Positions 22,759 through 33,022 of a stretch of DNA of 64,000 bases are shown here, in pieces (within the stretch, counting starts at the first letter, position 1; every line of letters starts with the position of its first letter). The position numbers and the translations under genes were made by a program. The notes beneath the pieces were generated by a model. The model was given only the letters and a program-made list of their open reading frames with translations. It was not told where the DNA came from and did not search any database. Source of the DNA: Chenopodium formosanum (Eukaryota > Streptophyta > Magnoliopsida > Caryophyllales > Amaranthaceae). The stretch covers positions 75,624,402 through 75,688,401 of the forward strand of contig CM044871.1 of the NCBI GenBank assembly GCA_024500155.1, read 5' to 3'.

Positions 22759-22806
22759 TTTTAGAGACAAGGGCTCTCCCTTCTCTCTGAGCCCTTGTCT
22801 CTAAAA
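22759..22806. repeat. Perfect 18-bp inverted repeat (hairpin)
   Basis: Arms 22759-22776 and 22789-22806 are perfect reverse complements (core GAGACAAGGGCTC) around a 12-nt pyrimidine loop. A CT-rich stretch follows. Short-stem foldback DNA or a hairpin RNA are both possible; no gene is attached. Confidence 0.85.
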
Positions 22807-23701
22807 CCACCTCCTTTGTTTTTCTTCTTTGTTTGTTTTCATTTTTTGATTCTCCTCTCCTCTGATCTCCCTGTTGTGTTATCTCCTCTTCTCCTATGAT
22901 TTCTCTTTCTTGGCTTCTTTTTCTTGATTTAAAGCATGTATATATACCTTGCTTTATGTCGTTGCTTCTACCGCATGCTGATGTCAACTCCTCCTTATAA
23001 GCAACCCCTTCATCTTAATCTCTAATTAGTTTTAAAGGGCTTGTTACCAAAATGTTGAAAATTTAACAAGATTTTTCAGATCTTGTTTTTTATATCATGC
23101 ATGTCAGCTTTGACCTTTGATATTATGAGTTTTCCCTTTGATTTCATTTTCTATGCTTTAACCCACTTCAATTTGTGGTTGGTTGAAAATCAAGGGTTCA
23201 AGTTGGTAGAATTCAAAAAGTCATGGTTCCACCGACTCCGTCGCCTCCACCGCCACCGACTTAGCTTCCTATGGAATTTTTTGTATAGCTTCCTTGGAAA
23301 GCTTTAGTTTGTTTTTTTCTTTAGTTGTCCTTTATTATTTTTTTTATCCTATTCTATTAGTCTGATCCCGTGATAGGTGGACTTTTAGATTTTAATGATC
23401 CTTTCATGTGATAGGGGGATTATATAATAATCCGTGTATTTTACCTTTCCAAAAAAGAAAATTAAGTAAAGGATTTCCTCAAACCACTAAACCAAAGCTT
23501 ATCTACTCTTATATTATTTAAGCAACAACTACTTTATATAGAATTAGCCCCAAACAAAATTTGGGTCAGTGCCACTGCTCAACCTGCACCTCCTACGGGC
23601 CTAGCCTGGCCATTGTGGATCATAATTTCAAAGATAAGGGCATGGAGAAAGGATACCTTAGCTATGAATAAGGTTTGTTGCCGCATGCCTATAATACAAA
23701 A
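22807..23701. other. Unassigned region
   Basis: CT-rich sequence at 22807-22930 looks like a plant 5' untranslated leader. Nothing downstream encodes a recognisable protein; the frame 23083-23307 is unsupported. A T-rich stretch follows at 23310-23350. Confidence 0.35.
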
Positions 23702-24076
23702 CTAGATGAAGCTCGTGCAATGCACGATTTGTTTGTATTTTGTAAAACAAATATTATTTGTATTTATGTGATAGAATTTGTTAGTTTATTAGGTAGTATA
23801 TCATTTAATATATTTATTATAAAATAAATTATGAATATTATCTCATTTATTCAATATTTAGATAAAATTTCTAACATCAAAAGATAATATTTTATATCTA
23901 ATTAATATAAATTTTAAAATCTCATTTGTTAATTTTGCTTACGTGACAATTGAGTTATTTAAATCTATAAGAAATTATATATCTCTTATTTAATTGGCTA
24001 TAACTAATGTTTATAATCCTACGTGGTGCACTAAGAAAATTTAATCCTACGTTGCTCTCTACTCGGTAAAAACTCC

Positions 24077-24079
<3 letters not shown>
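23702..24079 (-). mobile_element. Possible Helitron 3' end and body
   Basis: Read on the minus strand, a hairpin (TCGTGCATTGCACGA) is followed by GCTTCAT and CTAG, then T. This is the layout of a Helitron 3' terminus (hairpin, CTRR, insertion before T). The 5' end is not identified; the (TA)n tract at 24080 may lie near it. Tentative. Confidence 0.3.

Positions 24080-24169
<90 letters not shown>
24080..24169. repeat. (TA)45 microsatellite
   Basis: About 90 bp of uninterrupted alternating TA. Confidence 0.97.
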
Positions 24170-24171
<2 letters not shown>

Positions 24172-24384
24172 AGTTTTTGCCCGAATGATGCCCTTTGATA
24201 AAATTTTAGTATAAATCATTTTACTTGAATGCTAAATATGGTCAAATAAACCCTTTTTGATGAGTAATGTAGGATATTTAGACATACGATGTCATATCAC
24301 TGATTAACTTTAAATTATTGTTATTGAATTTAAATTATCTTTTTTAATAATCCTTTATTATTTTAAAAAAATATATACTATAAA

Positions 24385-25473
24385 GGAAAAATTACTATTT
24401 ATAATACAATCTTTGGGTAGTTATTTTAAACAAGATTACCTTTCGACGATTCCTGAATAATATAACCTTTGGGGGTGTCAATTTTAAGCAAGACGCAACC
24501 TGTTGATAACATGTTATTTTAGGTTACTGTGACACGTGTCGCTAGCTAATTTGCTGAAACTTTTTTTAACCTTCTCTCTTTGTCCCTACCCATTCCGGCA
24601 GCTAACTCCACCACCCCTTAAACAATCCCCACCACTAACACCACTACAACACTCTGGAAGCCCATCCCTTTCTCCCCCGGCAGAATTGCCCCTTCCTTTT
24701 TCCGACCACCACCAAAATCGCCTCAACAGTAGAACCGACCTTTCTCTCCTCGCCTCACCAGCAGGCAGCAACCCAAAATAGTATTAGCTTTAGCTTCATT
24801 TTTCCCAATCATTAATTTGGATGAATCATCATTGCTTGAAAGATTTATCATTTACTAGAACACATTACTTTTATATTATAGATCTTTTGAATTTTAGATT
24901 GTTTGATTATCTGCTCTAATTCTAACTAAGAATGATATGTCCAAATTTTAATCAGCTAGCTTGTTGTGAGGCAATCGCTCGATTCGGCTATGCAGTATAC
25001 CAATTAATCAGGGATACCCATCCTTTTTAGATTGGGGTAGTGTTACTTTTGTTAATTATCCCTAAGACCCCAATGCCACCTCTCCACAAGCTCCGATCCT
25101 ACCCATTTTTGTGGTGGTATTCCCTCGCGTCGTCAGGGTAAGGTGGGCTTGTGGTGCGGTGTTCCCCTATGAGTCTTGGATGAGTGGTGTGTGGTGGGGG
25201 AGGGGATGTTCGTCGGGGAAGAGTTGGGGCAAGGGAGCTGTGTTTGCTTTTTTTTTTTTTTTTTTAAAAAAAAATCTGATAAGAAAATCAAACTTTAATA
25301 TTTTTATCAATTACATGATGACACGTGTCGTGGGAAACTAGTTTAGTAGGTTATAATTTTTTGTCTTGTTTAAAATAGACACCTCTTAAAGGTTGTAATA
25401 TTCATGAATAATCAAAATGTTGTCTTGTTTAAAAAAAATCGCCAAAGGATGTATTATTAATGACAATTTTTCC
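24385..25473. mobile_element. Non-autonomous Mutator-like element 2
   Basis: Terminal inverted repeats of more than 100 bp start GGAAAAATT (24385) and end AATTTTTCC (25473), with inverted matches such as TTTAAACAAGA. The 9-bp target duplication is TACTATAAA (24376-24384) / TATTATAAA (25474-25482), one mismatch. CACGTG lies 146-148 bp from each end (24533-24538 and 25322-25327), as in element 1. The interior holds a Pro-rich, GC-rich segment (24590-24780) and a GC-rich stretch (25110-25240). There is no transposase. The Pro-rich frame 24536-24781 is probably captured or low-complexity DNA. Confidence 0.85.
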
Positions 25474-25678
25474 TATTATAAATGGGTTTTCATATATAGA
25501 ACTTTTTAAAGTGAATTTTATGATGGAAATAGAATCGAGTTATAGAATATTTATTAAAAAATGTGATTAATTTTGTATGTATGAAATATAAAAGTATATT
25601 GGTAATAAAACTCTATACAATATTTTTATCTAAAAAAATAATCCAAAATTCATTTATTTAGTATCATATGTGTCACAA

Positions 25679-25848
25679 TATTAGGGAATATTTCAACCAC
25701 AACTTTGAGCCACACTGTGATCATGTATTTAAGCATGGTGGCGTTCAAAGGGAACGAAGGTTAAGTAAAAGAGTCGCTAACTTGTAAATTGTCCACGAGG
25801 TGAGGGTTACACCCCATTCACGATCACAAAGATCGCCAACTCCGATCC
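25679..25848 (-). repeat. Element D 3' LTR, left fragment
   Basis: Matches 58061-58240 of D's 5' LTR (shared TTTAAGCATGGTGGCGT, GTCCACG and ACACCCCATTCACGATCAC). The terminal TGTA has decayed to TATTAGGG. It stops at TCC (25846-25848), the CACTA target duplication, and resumes at 47616. Confidence 0.82.
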
Positions 25849-26205
25849 CACCACTAGAAATTCCGTGGTTTTTGGACGCTTTTAAGACTTATATTCGACA
25901 CAAAAAAAGCATTGAATTTTTTTTTCTCAACGCTTCTAAAATGCGACGAAAAAGTGAGTCGAGAAGTTTACTGGACGCTAAAACGCATCACCATTCTCGA
26001 CGCTTTTTATTGTCCAAATATTTATATAAAGTGTCGAAACTTGTATCAATCCGTGCACTTTCTCAGGTTTGGCGACTTTTTTTCTTGTCTATAATCACAA
26101 AATTGCGACACTTTTTGGTGTCCTTAATTTATATATTAGTTGTCCTTTATTTTTTGGCGCTTTTTCTGTCCATATTTTTAAATTAGGCGACGCTTTTTCT
26201 AGTCC

Positions 26206-29200
26206 ATATTATTTATAAATGTATCCAATGTGGAGAATATTTTTCAGCAGAATTAAAATTTAATTCAATCATTGGAACTTAATATAGCTAGCAAATATTA
26301 GAGTTGCAAAAAATTTGAAAGAAAAATTTATTCAAATTCAATTTTATTCATAATCAAAGAACAGTACAACTTGGTATATGCACAATACAGTTCCAAAAAC
26401 CATTATATTCAGACATGTTTTTATCTAAGTAAAATGATAAAAGAAAAGTACAAATACAATTTATGTATCACTAAAATTGGTGTGACAAGCTTCCAGGATT
26501 AGTCAACCATGATCAGATCATTAACCTTGGCATCGTTCATCGTACAAATACTGCTGCTGAAAAAATTCGTAACATCATGCAAGATACAAATATACTGAAA
26601 ACTCACAATTATAACAAACAAGCTTTTACTAAATACATATTTTGATCACAGGTCCTTCTGAAATCTTATTAAATATGAAAAGTCACAAACAAGTCGCAAC
26701 TATATTATAACAAACATGCCTTTGCATCCAATTACTTCTTTAACAGACTCAAAATACTTTTCGAGCAATCCAAGTTCCTTCCTTGCTTACCGCTGACTGG
26801 TTTGATTTATTAAACTCGAGTCCTAAAGTCCTATAGTAAGTTATTAGAAAACATATAGTGTTTCTTTTATTGATTTAAGTCAAAGTATATAACAAGATGG
26901 GACTAATAAGATCCTACAAGCAAGTGAGGTTGGGCCATAGGTGAGCTTAGCTTTGTCGAAGTAGAATCCTAGAGATGTATAGGTAAGTTATAAATTCTTA
27001 AAAAGGGTTCAAGTCTAGTAACACAAGATGGGACACAATCACAACCACGAACACACACAAGATAGGACACAAACACAACCATGAATATAGCCGGGGCAAC
27101 AACACAGTTAACAAAGAGAGGCAGTAGCAAGTTTGCAACAGCACCTCAATGTATGAAGCAGCAACATAAAACAACAACAGCAGCAACATCAAACAAGAAA
27201 AAAAACAGTTTAACAATTAATAACAATAGCCACAACACATACGTACCTGCAACACCCAACCTTTTGCCAAGCCACCAGCCATGAGGCTGCTAACGTGGCT
27301 GCTATGTCAGCAAGACAAGCTTTTGCCTGAAGAATTTCACTAATACCATCAACTTTAACCTTTTATTCTTGAAACACTAGCATAAAGCACTGACAAAAAA
27401 ATAGGGTATGTCATTCACAATAATTCTTGTGCGCAGTTTAGAAATTCTGGAGAAGCTTTTGCTTGAAAAATTGCACTAATACCATCCTGGTACTATGCTC
27501 GCTGCCAGGAACAATATTGACTAGTACCGGAGTTTGATTGAAAAGTAAATGGGGTAAGGGTGGTAGAAAGGGGGTCATAACCAACATCATGCATAAAGGG
27601 ATTTCATAAATGAGAAGAGGACTATAGAAAAAGGCAACATAGAGAAGCAACCTCATGGATTCAAATTGCAAGTTTACTAATTTATATATATTTCTGAAAT
27701 GGGATAAACTGGTCATATAGAAATCCATAGTAAGAGAAACCAACTCATAACAAGGAGTCATGACCAAGAAACTAATAAATAACAAGTCTCTATATAAAAG
27801 CAACAACTTTGAACAACTCCAAATCAGCGGTTGTGATTTGTAAACTTTTCACACTACATGGGAAATTAAATAAAAAAATTTTAGGCTAATCAAAACCAAC
27901 AATTTGAATCGGTCTATATGTGTTTCCATGTAAAGAAGCAACTAGGTCATATAAATATTATCTATGACGAGTCTACATAACCGTCACTCTCTTATGGTAA
28001 AACATATAAAATGGAGTTAAATATACCAAGAAAATCAGGAAGTAAATATGATGACTAATGGACACAAGCACAAAACTACTCTTTTCATCAGGCTGGTCAC
28101 AGACAGAGGTATTTCATTTTTGGACCATATCATGTAAGGGTTTAATTGGAAGGAAAGTTGAAGCTTAATGAACTGAAATCATAATTTTTTTTTTTTTTTT
28201 TTTTTGAAGTACTGAAATGAGTAAAATCATAATTAATCCATGAAGATCTCAAGGCATACAATATATTTTTAAGGACAAAAAAATAACCCAAAGTGCATTA
28301 TTTTTATTTTGTTATTTGAATGCATGAGATTGAGAAATAAAGTATTTTAAGATTCTCTAAATGACAAGACACTAGTATAACTAAGGATGAATTATGGTTG
28401 CCTTCTCTCTATGACAAGACACTAATTCAATAAATTCTCAATTCAATATATACCAAGCACAATGCTAATAATGAAGGAGATAAATTGCACAATAATTTGT
28501 TTACAAAGAGCAGCTTATCATTGTGATCTTGAATGACTAAGCTTAAATATACTATAGAATCTAACAAAGCCATTAATTTTATATATACTAGTATATATTT
28601 ATAATACCATCAAAACCAAGATAAAATGTCAAAAAGTGCCTCTCTTCTAACTATACTAGAAGGATTACATACGTATAAACCCCAGACCCAGATTTTATCA
28701 CATGCACTAAATAACCTAGAATTAAGAACATTTTAACTTGTTAATGATAGTATGATATGATATTGGTAATAGCTTTTTAGTAGCTAATCTTCATCTTTAA
28801 GCTGCACAAAACTAACCTGCCCCCCAAGTAATCTATGTCTAAATTTTAAAAATTCAATTAACAATAAAATTCTAAATCACCAAATCAAACTTACTTAAAC
28901 CAAAATTACATCCTCAAATATTTACATAAAAATATAAAAAAGTAAGATGCGAGAAATTACCTAAAAGTAAAGGGGCGGATAAGCTTTAGCGAAATCTGGG
29001 TCTGTGTAAAAATTCAATTGTAGAATTTTTTTTTTTTTTTTAACATCTGGTATTCAAGTGACCTCAAAATCAAATATTTCTTTATCTATTCTTCCTCTAT
29101 GATAAATTTTAAAAAATTATTCCAGAAAAAAAAAACGAAAAAAGCATAAAAATTAAAACTTTAAAAATCTAAATTTAAAGGAAAAGGAGAGAATACCTGA

Positions 29201-29276
29201 AAACAATTAGAAGACTAGGTATGATGAAATTGAAGAGCATCCTTCAATAAAAGTTGTGGGCAGGATTGTGATTTTG
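26206..29276. other. CACTA interior without recognisable transposase
   Basis: About 3 kb of AT-rich sequence. The longest frames (27438-27806 minus, 26998-27216 minus, 27081-27284 plus) show no TNP domains. Poly-T runs lie at about 28184-28205 and 29025-29041. It may contain captured untranslated or intron sequence, but I cannot identify it. Confidence 0.5.
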
Positions 29277-30261
29277 GAAAGTGTAGGCGTCGCTCGAAGT
29301 GCGCCTACGTTAAAAAGCATGTTGTGAATATGCTTGGCACTCATAGGAAGTGGGAATTGACATTACGATTAGGGACAAATAAAGTAGGGAGCCGTCAACA
29401 AGTTTTTAAGGAACTTGTAAACCGTTCACGGATAATAAAAAGGCAACCATGAATAAGGGACAACGAAGGCAACAACGATTGACCCGTGAAGGTTACACCC
29501 CATTCATAATCCATGAGATTATTAACTCCATATGGTTCGGAACCACGAAAGGAGGGTCGGGGATGATGGTACGAAGTGAGTCATGGAGTCACATTCGCCC
29601 GTATTGGCCTCTACTCGATTCTTATATTGAAAAGCATTCCTGTGATCTCAAAGGCATACAAACAATAATTCAATTCGCTCCAATCTATTATTTAACTAAA
29701 TTGGTTCAAAATTAATGCACACATAATTCTAAAAATTTGGTGATCACTTGATTAAACAACAAGATTAAAAAGGAACCTAAACCGGTTGTCCAAATTATCT
29801 TATTAGGCGTGATTTTCAATTACATATTCCCATTAACATGCAATATGGTGATCAAAATAAATAATAGAATCAATATAAAAAACCAATTCAATCATAATTC
29901 TAACAACATAAAAAATCGTTAGAAAAATAACAATAATAAAAAGAGCATAATCCTTAGTTTGAATCTGTTTGTTTGCAACTACAAAATAATAAACGAGTTA
30001 GTAACTTCAAGGAAATAATAAAACAACAATTAAATTAAATTAAATAAAATAAGGTTGATTTTGGGGCCAAACCCTCAAACGATTCTACCTTTCACACCTT
30101 GGCTTAAGGACAGAACCTCGAGTAAAATATGGACTCCTTTGAGTGCTTGAAGAAGGAATTTTGAAGTGAAAAGGGTAGGCTAGTGTTTAGGTTAAGAGCA
30201 TAGAAGAGAGAAAATAAGAATAATAGAATTCTGGTTGCTCCGTTCATCAGAAATGAGGGGG

Positions 30262-30269
30262 TATTTATA
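30262..30269 (-). promoter_or_regulatory. LTR TATA box, element B 3' LTR
   Basis: TATAAATA on the minus strand. The palindrome array starts about 60 bp upstream in transcription terms (plus coordinate 30330 onward). The 5' LTR copy at 46622-46629 would drive the element. Confidence 0.7.
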
Positions 30270-30329
30270 GGGAAATGTGCTGAGGGAGCACACGGAACCC
30301 TATAATGATAAAAACCCTAAAAAAGTATC

Positions 30330-30577
30330 CCGTGACACGGTCAGACTGTACCGTGACACGGTTAGACTGTACCGTCCGACGGTACAAGTTCCCGTGACAC
30401 GGTCAATTTTAGAGTGTCGCGGGAAATTTTCTGAAAACGGAACGGAAAACGCGTTAAGGGTTTACGCGGAAAGGACACGAAACTCCCCGTGTCACGGCAG
30501 ATCTCCCGTGTCACGGGAAGTCCCACCGTCAGACGGGAAGAGTTCCCGTGACACGGTCAAGCTTGACCGTGACACGG
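30330..30577 (-). repeat. Phased CCGTGACACGG array, B 3' LTR
   Basis: Eleven-bp odd palindromes (CCGTG-A/T-CACGG, with CCGTC-N-GACGG variants) begin at 30330, 30351, 30372, 30392 and 30412 (last degenerate), then 30487, 30506, 30526, 30546 and 30567. Spacing is 19-21 bp, about two DNA helical turns. Both orientations of the centre base occur. Confidence 0.92.
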
Positions 30578-30985
30578 TCAATTCCAGTCCACTTTTCCGT
30601 CTAAATTTATTTTTAACCCTAAGTTCTTTCGGCTTTTTAAGTGGAGATTGATAATTTCGGGCTTTTTTCTGACTTTTATTATTCGGGCTAAAATAAGAAA
30701 GTAATAAAATAAAAATAAATAAAATATTTGGGCCAATAATAATAATAAAATAATAAAATAAAAAGGTTTGGGCTTAAAATTAATTAACAAGTTTGGGCTA
30801 AAATTAAAACTATGCTTTTACCAAACACCGAGACTGATCCATGGACCTTTCAAAAATATGAATTTAATAAAATACGATTTTTTTTAAGCACTCTCGGGAT
30901 TAAATACTAAACCCGACCAATAGCGGCGGTGAAAGGTTATTTATCATCGGGTTTGGTTTTGGGGAGACATTTTTAGGTGTCTACA

Positions 30986-31000
30986 GAAGCCCCCACTTTG
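30986..31000 (-). other. Polypurine tract, element B
   Basis: The minus-strand view CAAAGTGGGGGCTTC directly precedes the 3' LTR start TGTAGACACC. Confidence 0.8.
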
Positions 31001-31200
31001 ACTGAGTTTGTAGAAACGTCAGTTTCGAAAACGATAGTCAAAGTAGTCGATAGGGACGGAGAATGATTTAAGACGTTCTGCGATCCTAAATCACTCTGTA
31101 TACGCCGATACCTGCAGAAAAATGTTAATTCCACAGATAAAAGAGTAAAGGGATAGAATACACATCTGGCACCAGTGTGTCGGTGACAAACGAGTTTGGT

Positions 31201-31567
31201 ATTTTCCTATGCTTGAAGGAATCTACCGAGTGACATTGGTTGAAACGCTTTCCATGCTTGAGGAAAGCCGACTGAAGAGTTTGGCAGTTTTCTAAGCCTG
31301 AAGAAAGCTACCGGATAATACCTTCCATGCCGGAGGAAAGTCGAAGAACGAATTTGGTGTCATTCTATGCTTGAAGAATTCCACCGATAATGCCTTCTAT
31401 GCTTGAGGAAAGCCGACAAAGGAATTTTGTGGTTTTCTATACTTGAAGAAAAACCCACTGATGATGCTTTCCATACCTGAGGAAATCCGACTTGGCGGTT
31501 TTCTATACTTGAAGAAAAATCCACCGATAACGCTTTCCAAGCTTGAGGAAAGCCGACGATTGCTGAA
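31201..31567 (-). repeat. About 75-bp minisatellite in B trailer
   Basis: Five imperfect units, each containing TTTTCTATACTTGAAGAAA-like, CCACCGATAA-like and CTTGAGGAAAGCCGAC-like segments. Unit starts lie at about 31202, 31288, 31360, 31432 and 31498. Located 0.2 kb inside the PPT. Confidence 0.8.
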
Positions 31568-31834
31568 AATTGATGGTGGTTCGATTATCCCCGAACGTGG
31601 GCCGCAGATAATTCAAAATTTTAAGCCGATTATCCGACCATATTAAATGCTTAAAATGCCGAAAAATAGGCTTTGACGCTTGCTAGGGGTAAAATGGTAA
31701 TTTTAGCCACCCCTTAAATATCAGTTGGGATTTTCTGCGTAACTGTAGCGAAAAATAATCGCTCGAAAAAAACTCGGAAAGTCAGTCAAACTGGTCAAAA
31801 AGCTAAGAATATTCTCTGACCAGGCCCAGATTTG

Positions 31835-32355
31835 CCGCGCCACGTCAGCTGGGTCCCGTGACACGGTCAGGGATTCCCATTTGACGGGTAGAGTATCCCA
31901 TGTCACGGGACACCTATTTTCCTTTTTTTTTCTTTTTTTTTTTGCTTGTTTGAATCAGTCAACAACGGTTCTTTTGCTCTTTTTTGTCCTTTTCTGCCTT
32001 TAAATCCGTGCACCATTTCACCATTTCACATTTTGCTTTCACACTTGCTTTCACCATTCTAGCTTCTCTCTTACCAAAACTACCGCGCCACGCCTGAGTT
32101 TAACCGCCGGCCGTTCATAGCTTGCCGTGACACGGTAACGGCGACCGTGACACGGTTAGTCTAACTTTTCCCTTTTTTTTTAATTTATTTTGCTGCGGTT
32201 TTTTAGCTACTGTACCGCGCTCTTGCTGTTTCTGTTGCTGCTTCTGTTGATTTCCCGGAGTCGCCGCCCAGTTCACTGGAGCTCCGTCAAGCTTGAAGTT
32301 TGTCGTGACACGGTTACTTTTGACCGTGACACGGTTAGTCTCGCCCGTGTCGCGG
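31835..32355 (-). repeat. Three phased palindrome arrays, B trailer near PPT
   Basis: CCGTGACACGG-type sites begin at 31835, 31856, 31877 and 31898 (all 21 apart); at 32083, 32104, 32125 and 32145; and at 32284, 32303, 32324 and 32345. The end sites of each group are the most degenerate. The intervening DNA includes poly-T tracts. Two open frames across here (32190-32645 plus, 32115-32408 minus) are not convincing. Confidence 0.8.
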
Positions 32356-33022
32356 CATTTGCTCTGGTGGCCGGAACACATTTTCAAGTTTTGGAGTTTG
32401 AATTCCATCCATTTTGTTGTAATTTCTCGATCTTCTCCTCATTTTTGACCCTTTACAAACATCCATGTAAGCTCCCTTTGATTTTTGTTTTGAATTTGCT
32501 TCACATTAACAATTTCATGACAAACCCTAAAAAATCAATTTGGGGTTTTTTTATTTTGAAGCTTTATGTTGAAATTCTTGCCATGATTTTACTTGTATAT
32601 GTGTACATGTATGTTTGTGAGAAATTTGAGACAAAAATTGCATGATTTGATGGAGAATTGAGCAAATCACCATTTTTGGGTGCTACTTTGTGAAATAATG
32701 TTCATGCTTTGAAATGGTGAAAAAAGATGGTGGTGAACCTTGTGAAATGATGTGTTGATTCATATTTTGCATATGTACTATATTGTCATGGAGAACATAG
32801 CATCATGCGGCTAGGAGAACTGTAGTATTAGTTTGTCATGGAGAAACTAAATACCATAATTTTTGCCAATCTTTAGCCTTGAGGTAAAAATTTAGCATAT
32901 AATTCAATAAACAACTAAATAACTTAGGAAATGATGCTAAGTATTCAAATTATTATTTTAAATGTGCGACTTGAATTAAATATTTAGGAAATGATGCTAA
33001 ACATTTAGATTTTGACAATAGC
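32356..33022 (+). other. Putative promoter/leader of antisense PMD gene
   Basis: AT-rich stretch leading to the ATG at 33023. It contains repeated words (GTCATGGAGAA at about 32787 and 32838; TTAGGAAATGATGCTAA at about 32930 and 32984). No coding region is supported. The promoter role is inferred from position only. Confidence 0.35.

Larger units (their letters stand above)
29282..30985 (-). repeat. Element B 3' LTR (1704 bp)
   Basis: Plus-strand view TGTAGGCGTC…GTGTCTACA. Colinear with the 5' LTR except for 21 bp inside the palindrome array (about 30361-30381), which the 5' LTR lacks. TATA on the minus strand at 30262-30269. Small open frames such as 29449-29715 and 30277-30651 are antisense shadows. 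Confidence 0.95.

Noticed and set aside
22759..22806. Rho-independent terminator
   Set aside because: Stem-loop followed by no U tract and located in a plant nuclear genome; not applicable.
24536..24781. Proline-rich ORF as a host gene
   Set aside because: Lies inside a Mutator-like element, has no recognisable domain, and is equally open on the reverse strand (24586-24771).
27438..27806. 122-residue minus-strand ORF in the CACTA interior as a transposase fragment
   Set aside because: Hydrophobic composition, no TNPD/TNPA-like motif visible, no supporting neighbours.
29449..29715. ORF present in both B LTRs (also 45839-46075)
   Set aside because: Conserved only because LTRs are duplicates; antisense to the element and without domain.
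30330..30577. Strict pairing of the bases flanking each 11-mer as proof of a longer palindrome
   Set aside because: Many sites do extend symmetrically (A..T, C..G, G..C), but others such as C..T and G..T do not, so only the 11-bp core is claimed.
32190..32645. 151-residue plus-strand ORF upstream of the PMD gene
   Set aside because: Spans palindrome arrays and poly-T, no homology; likely chance.
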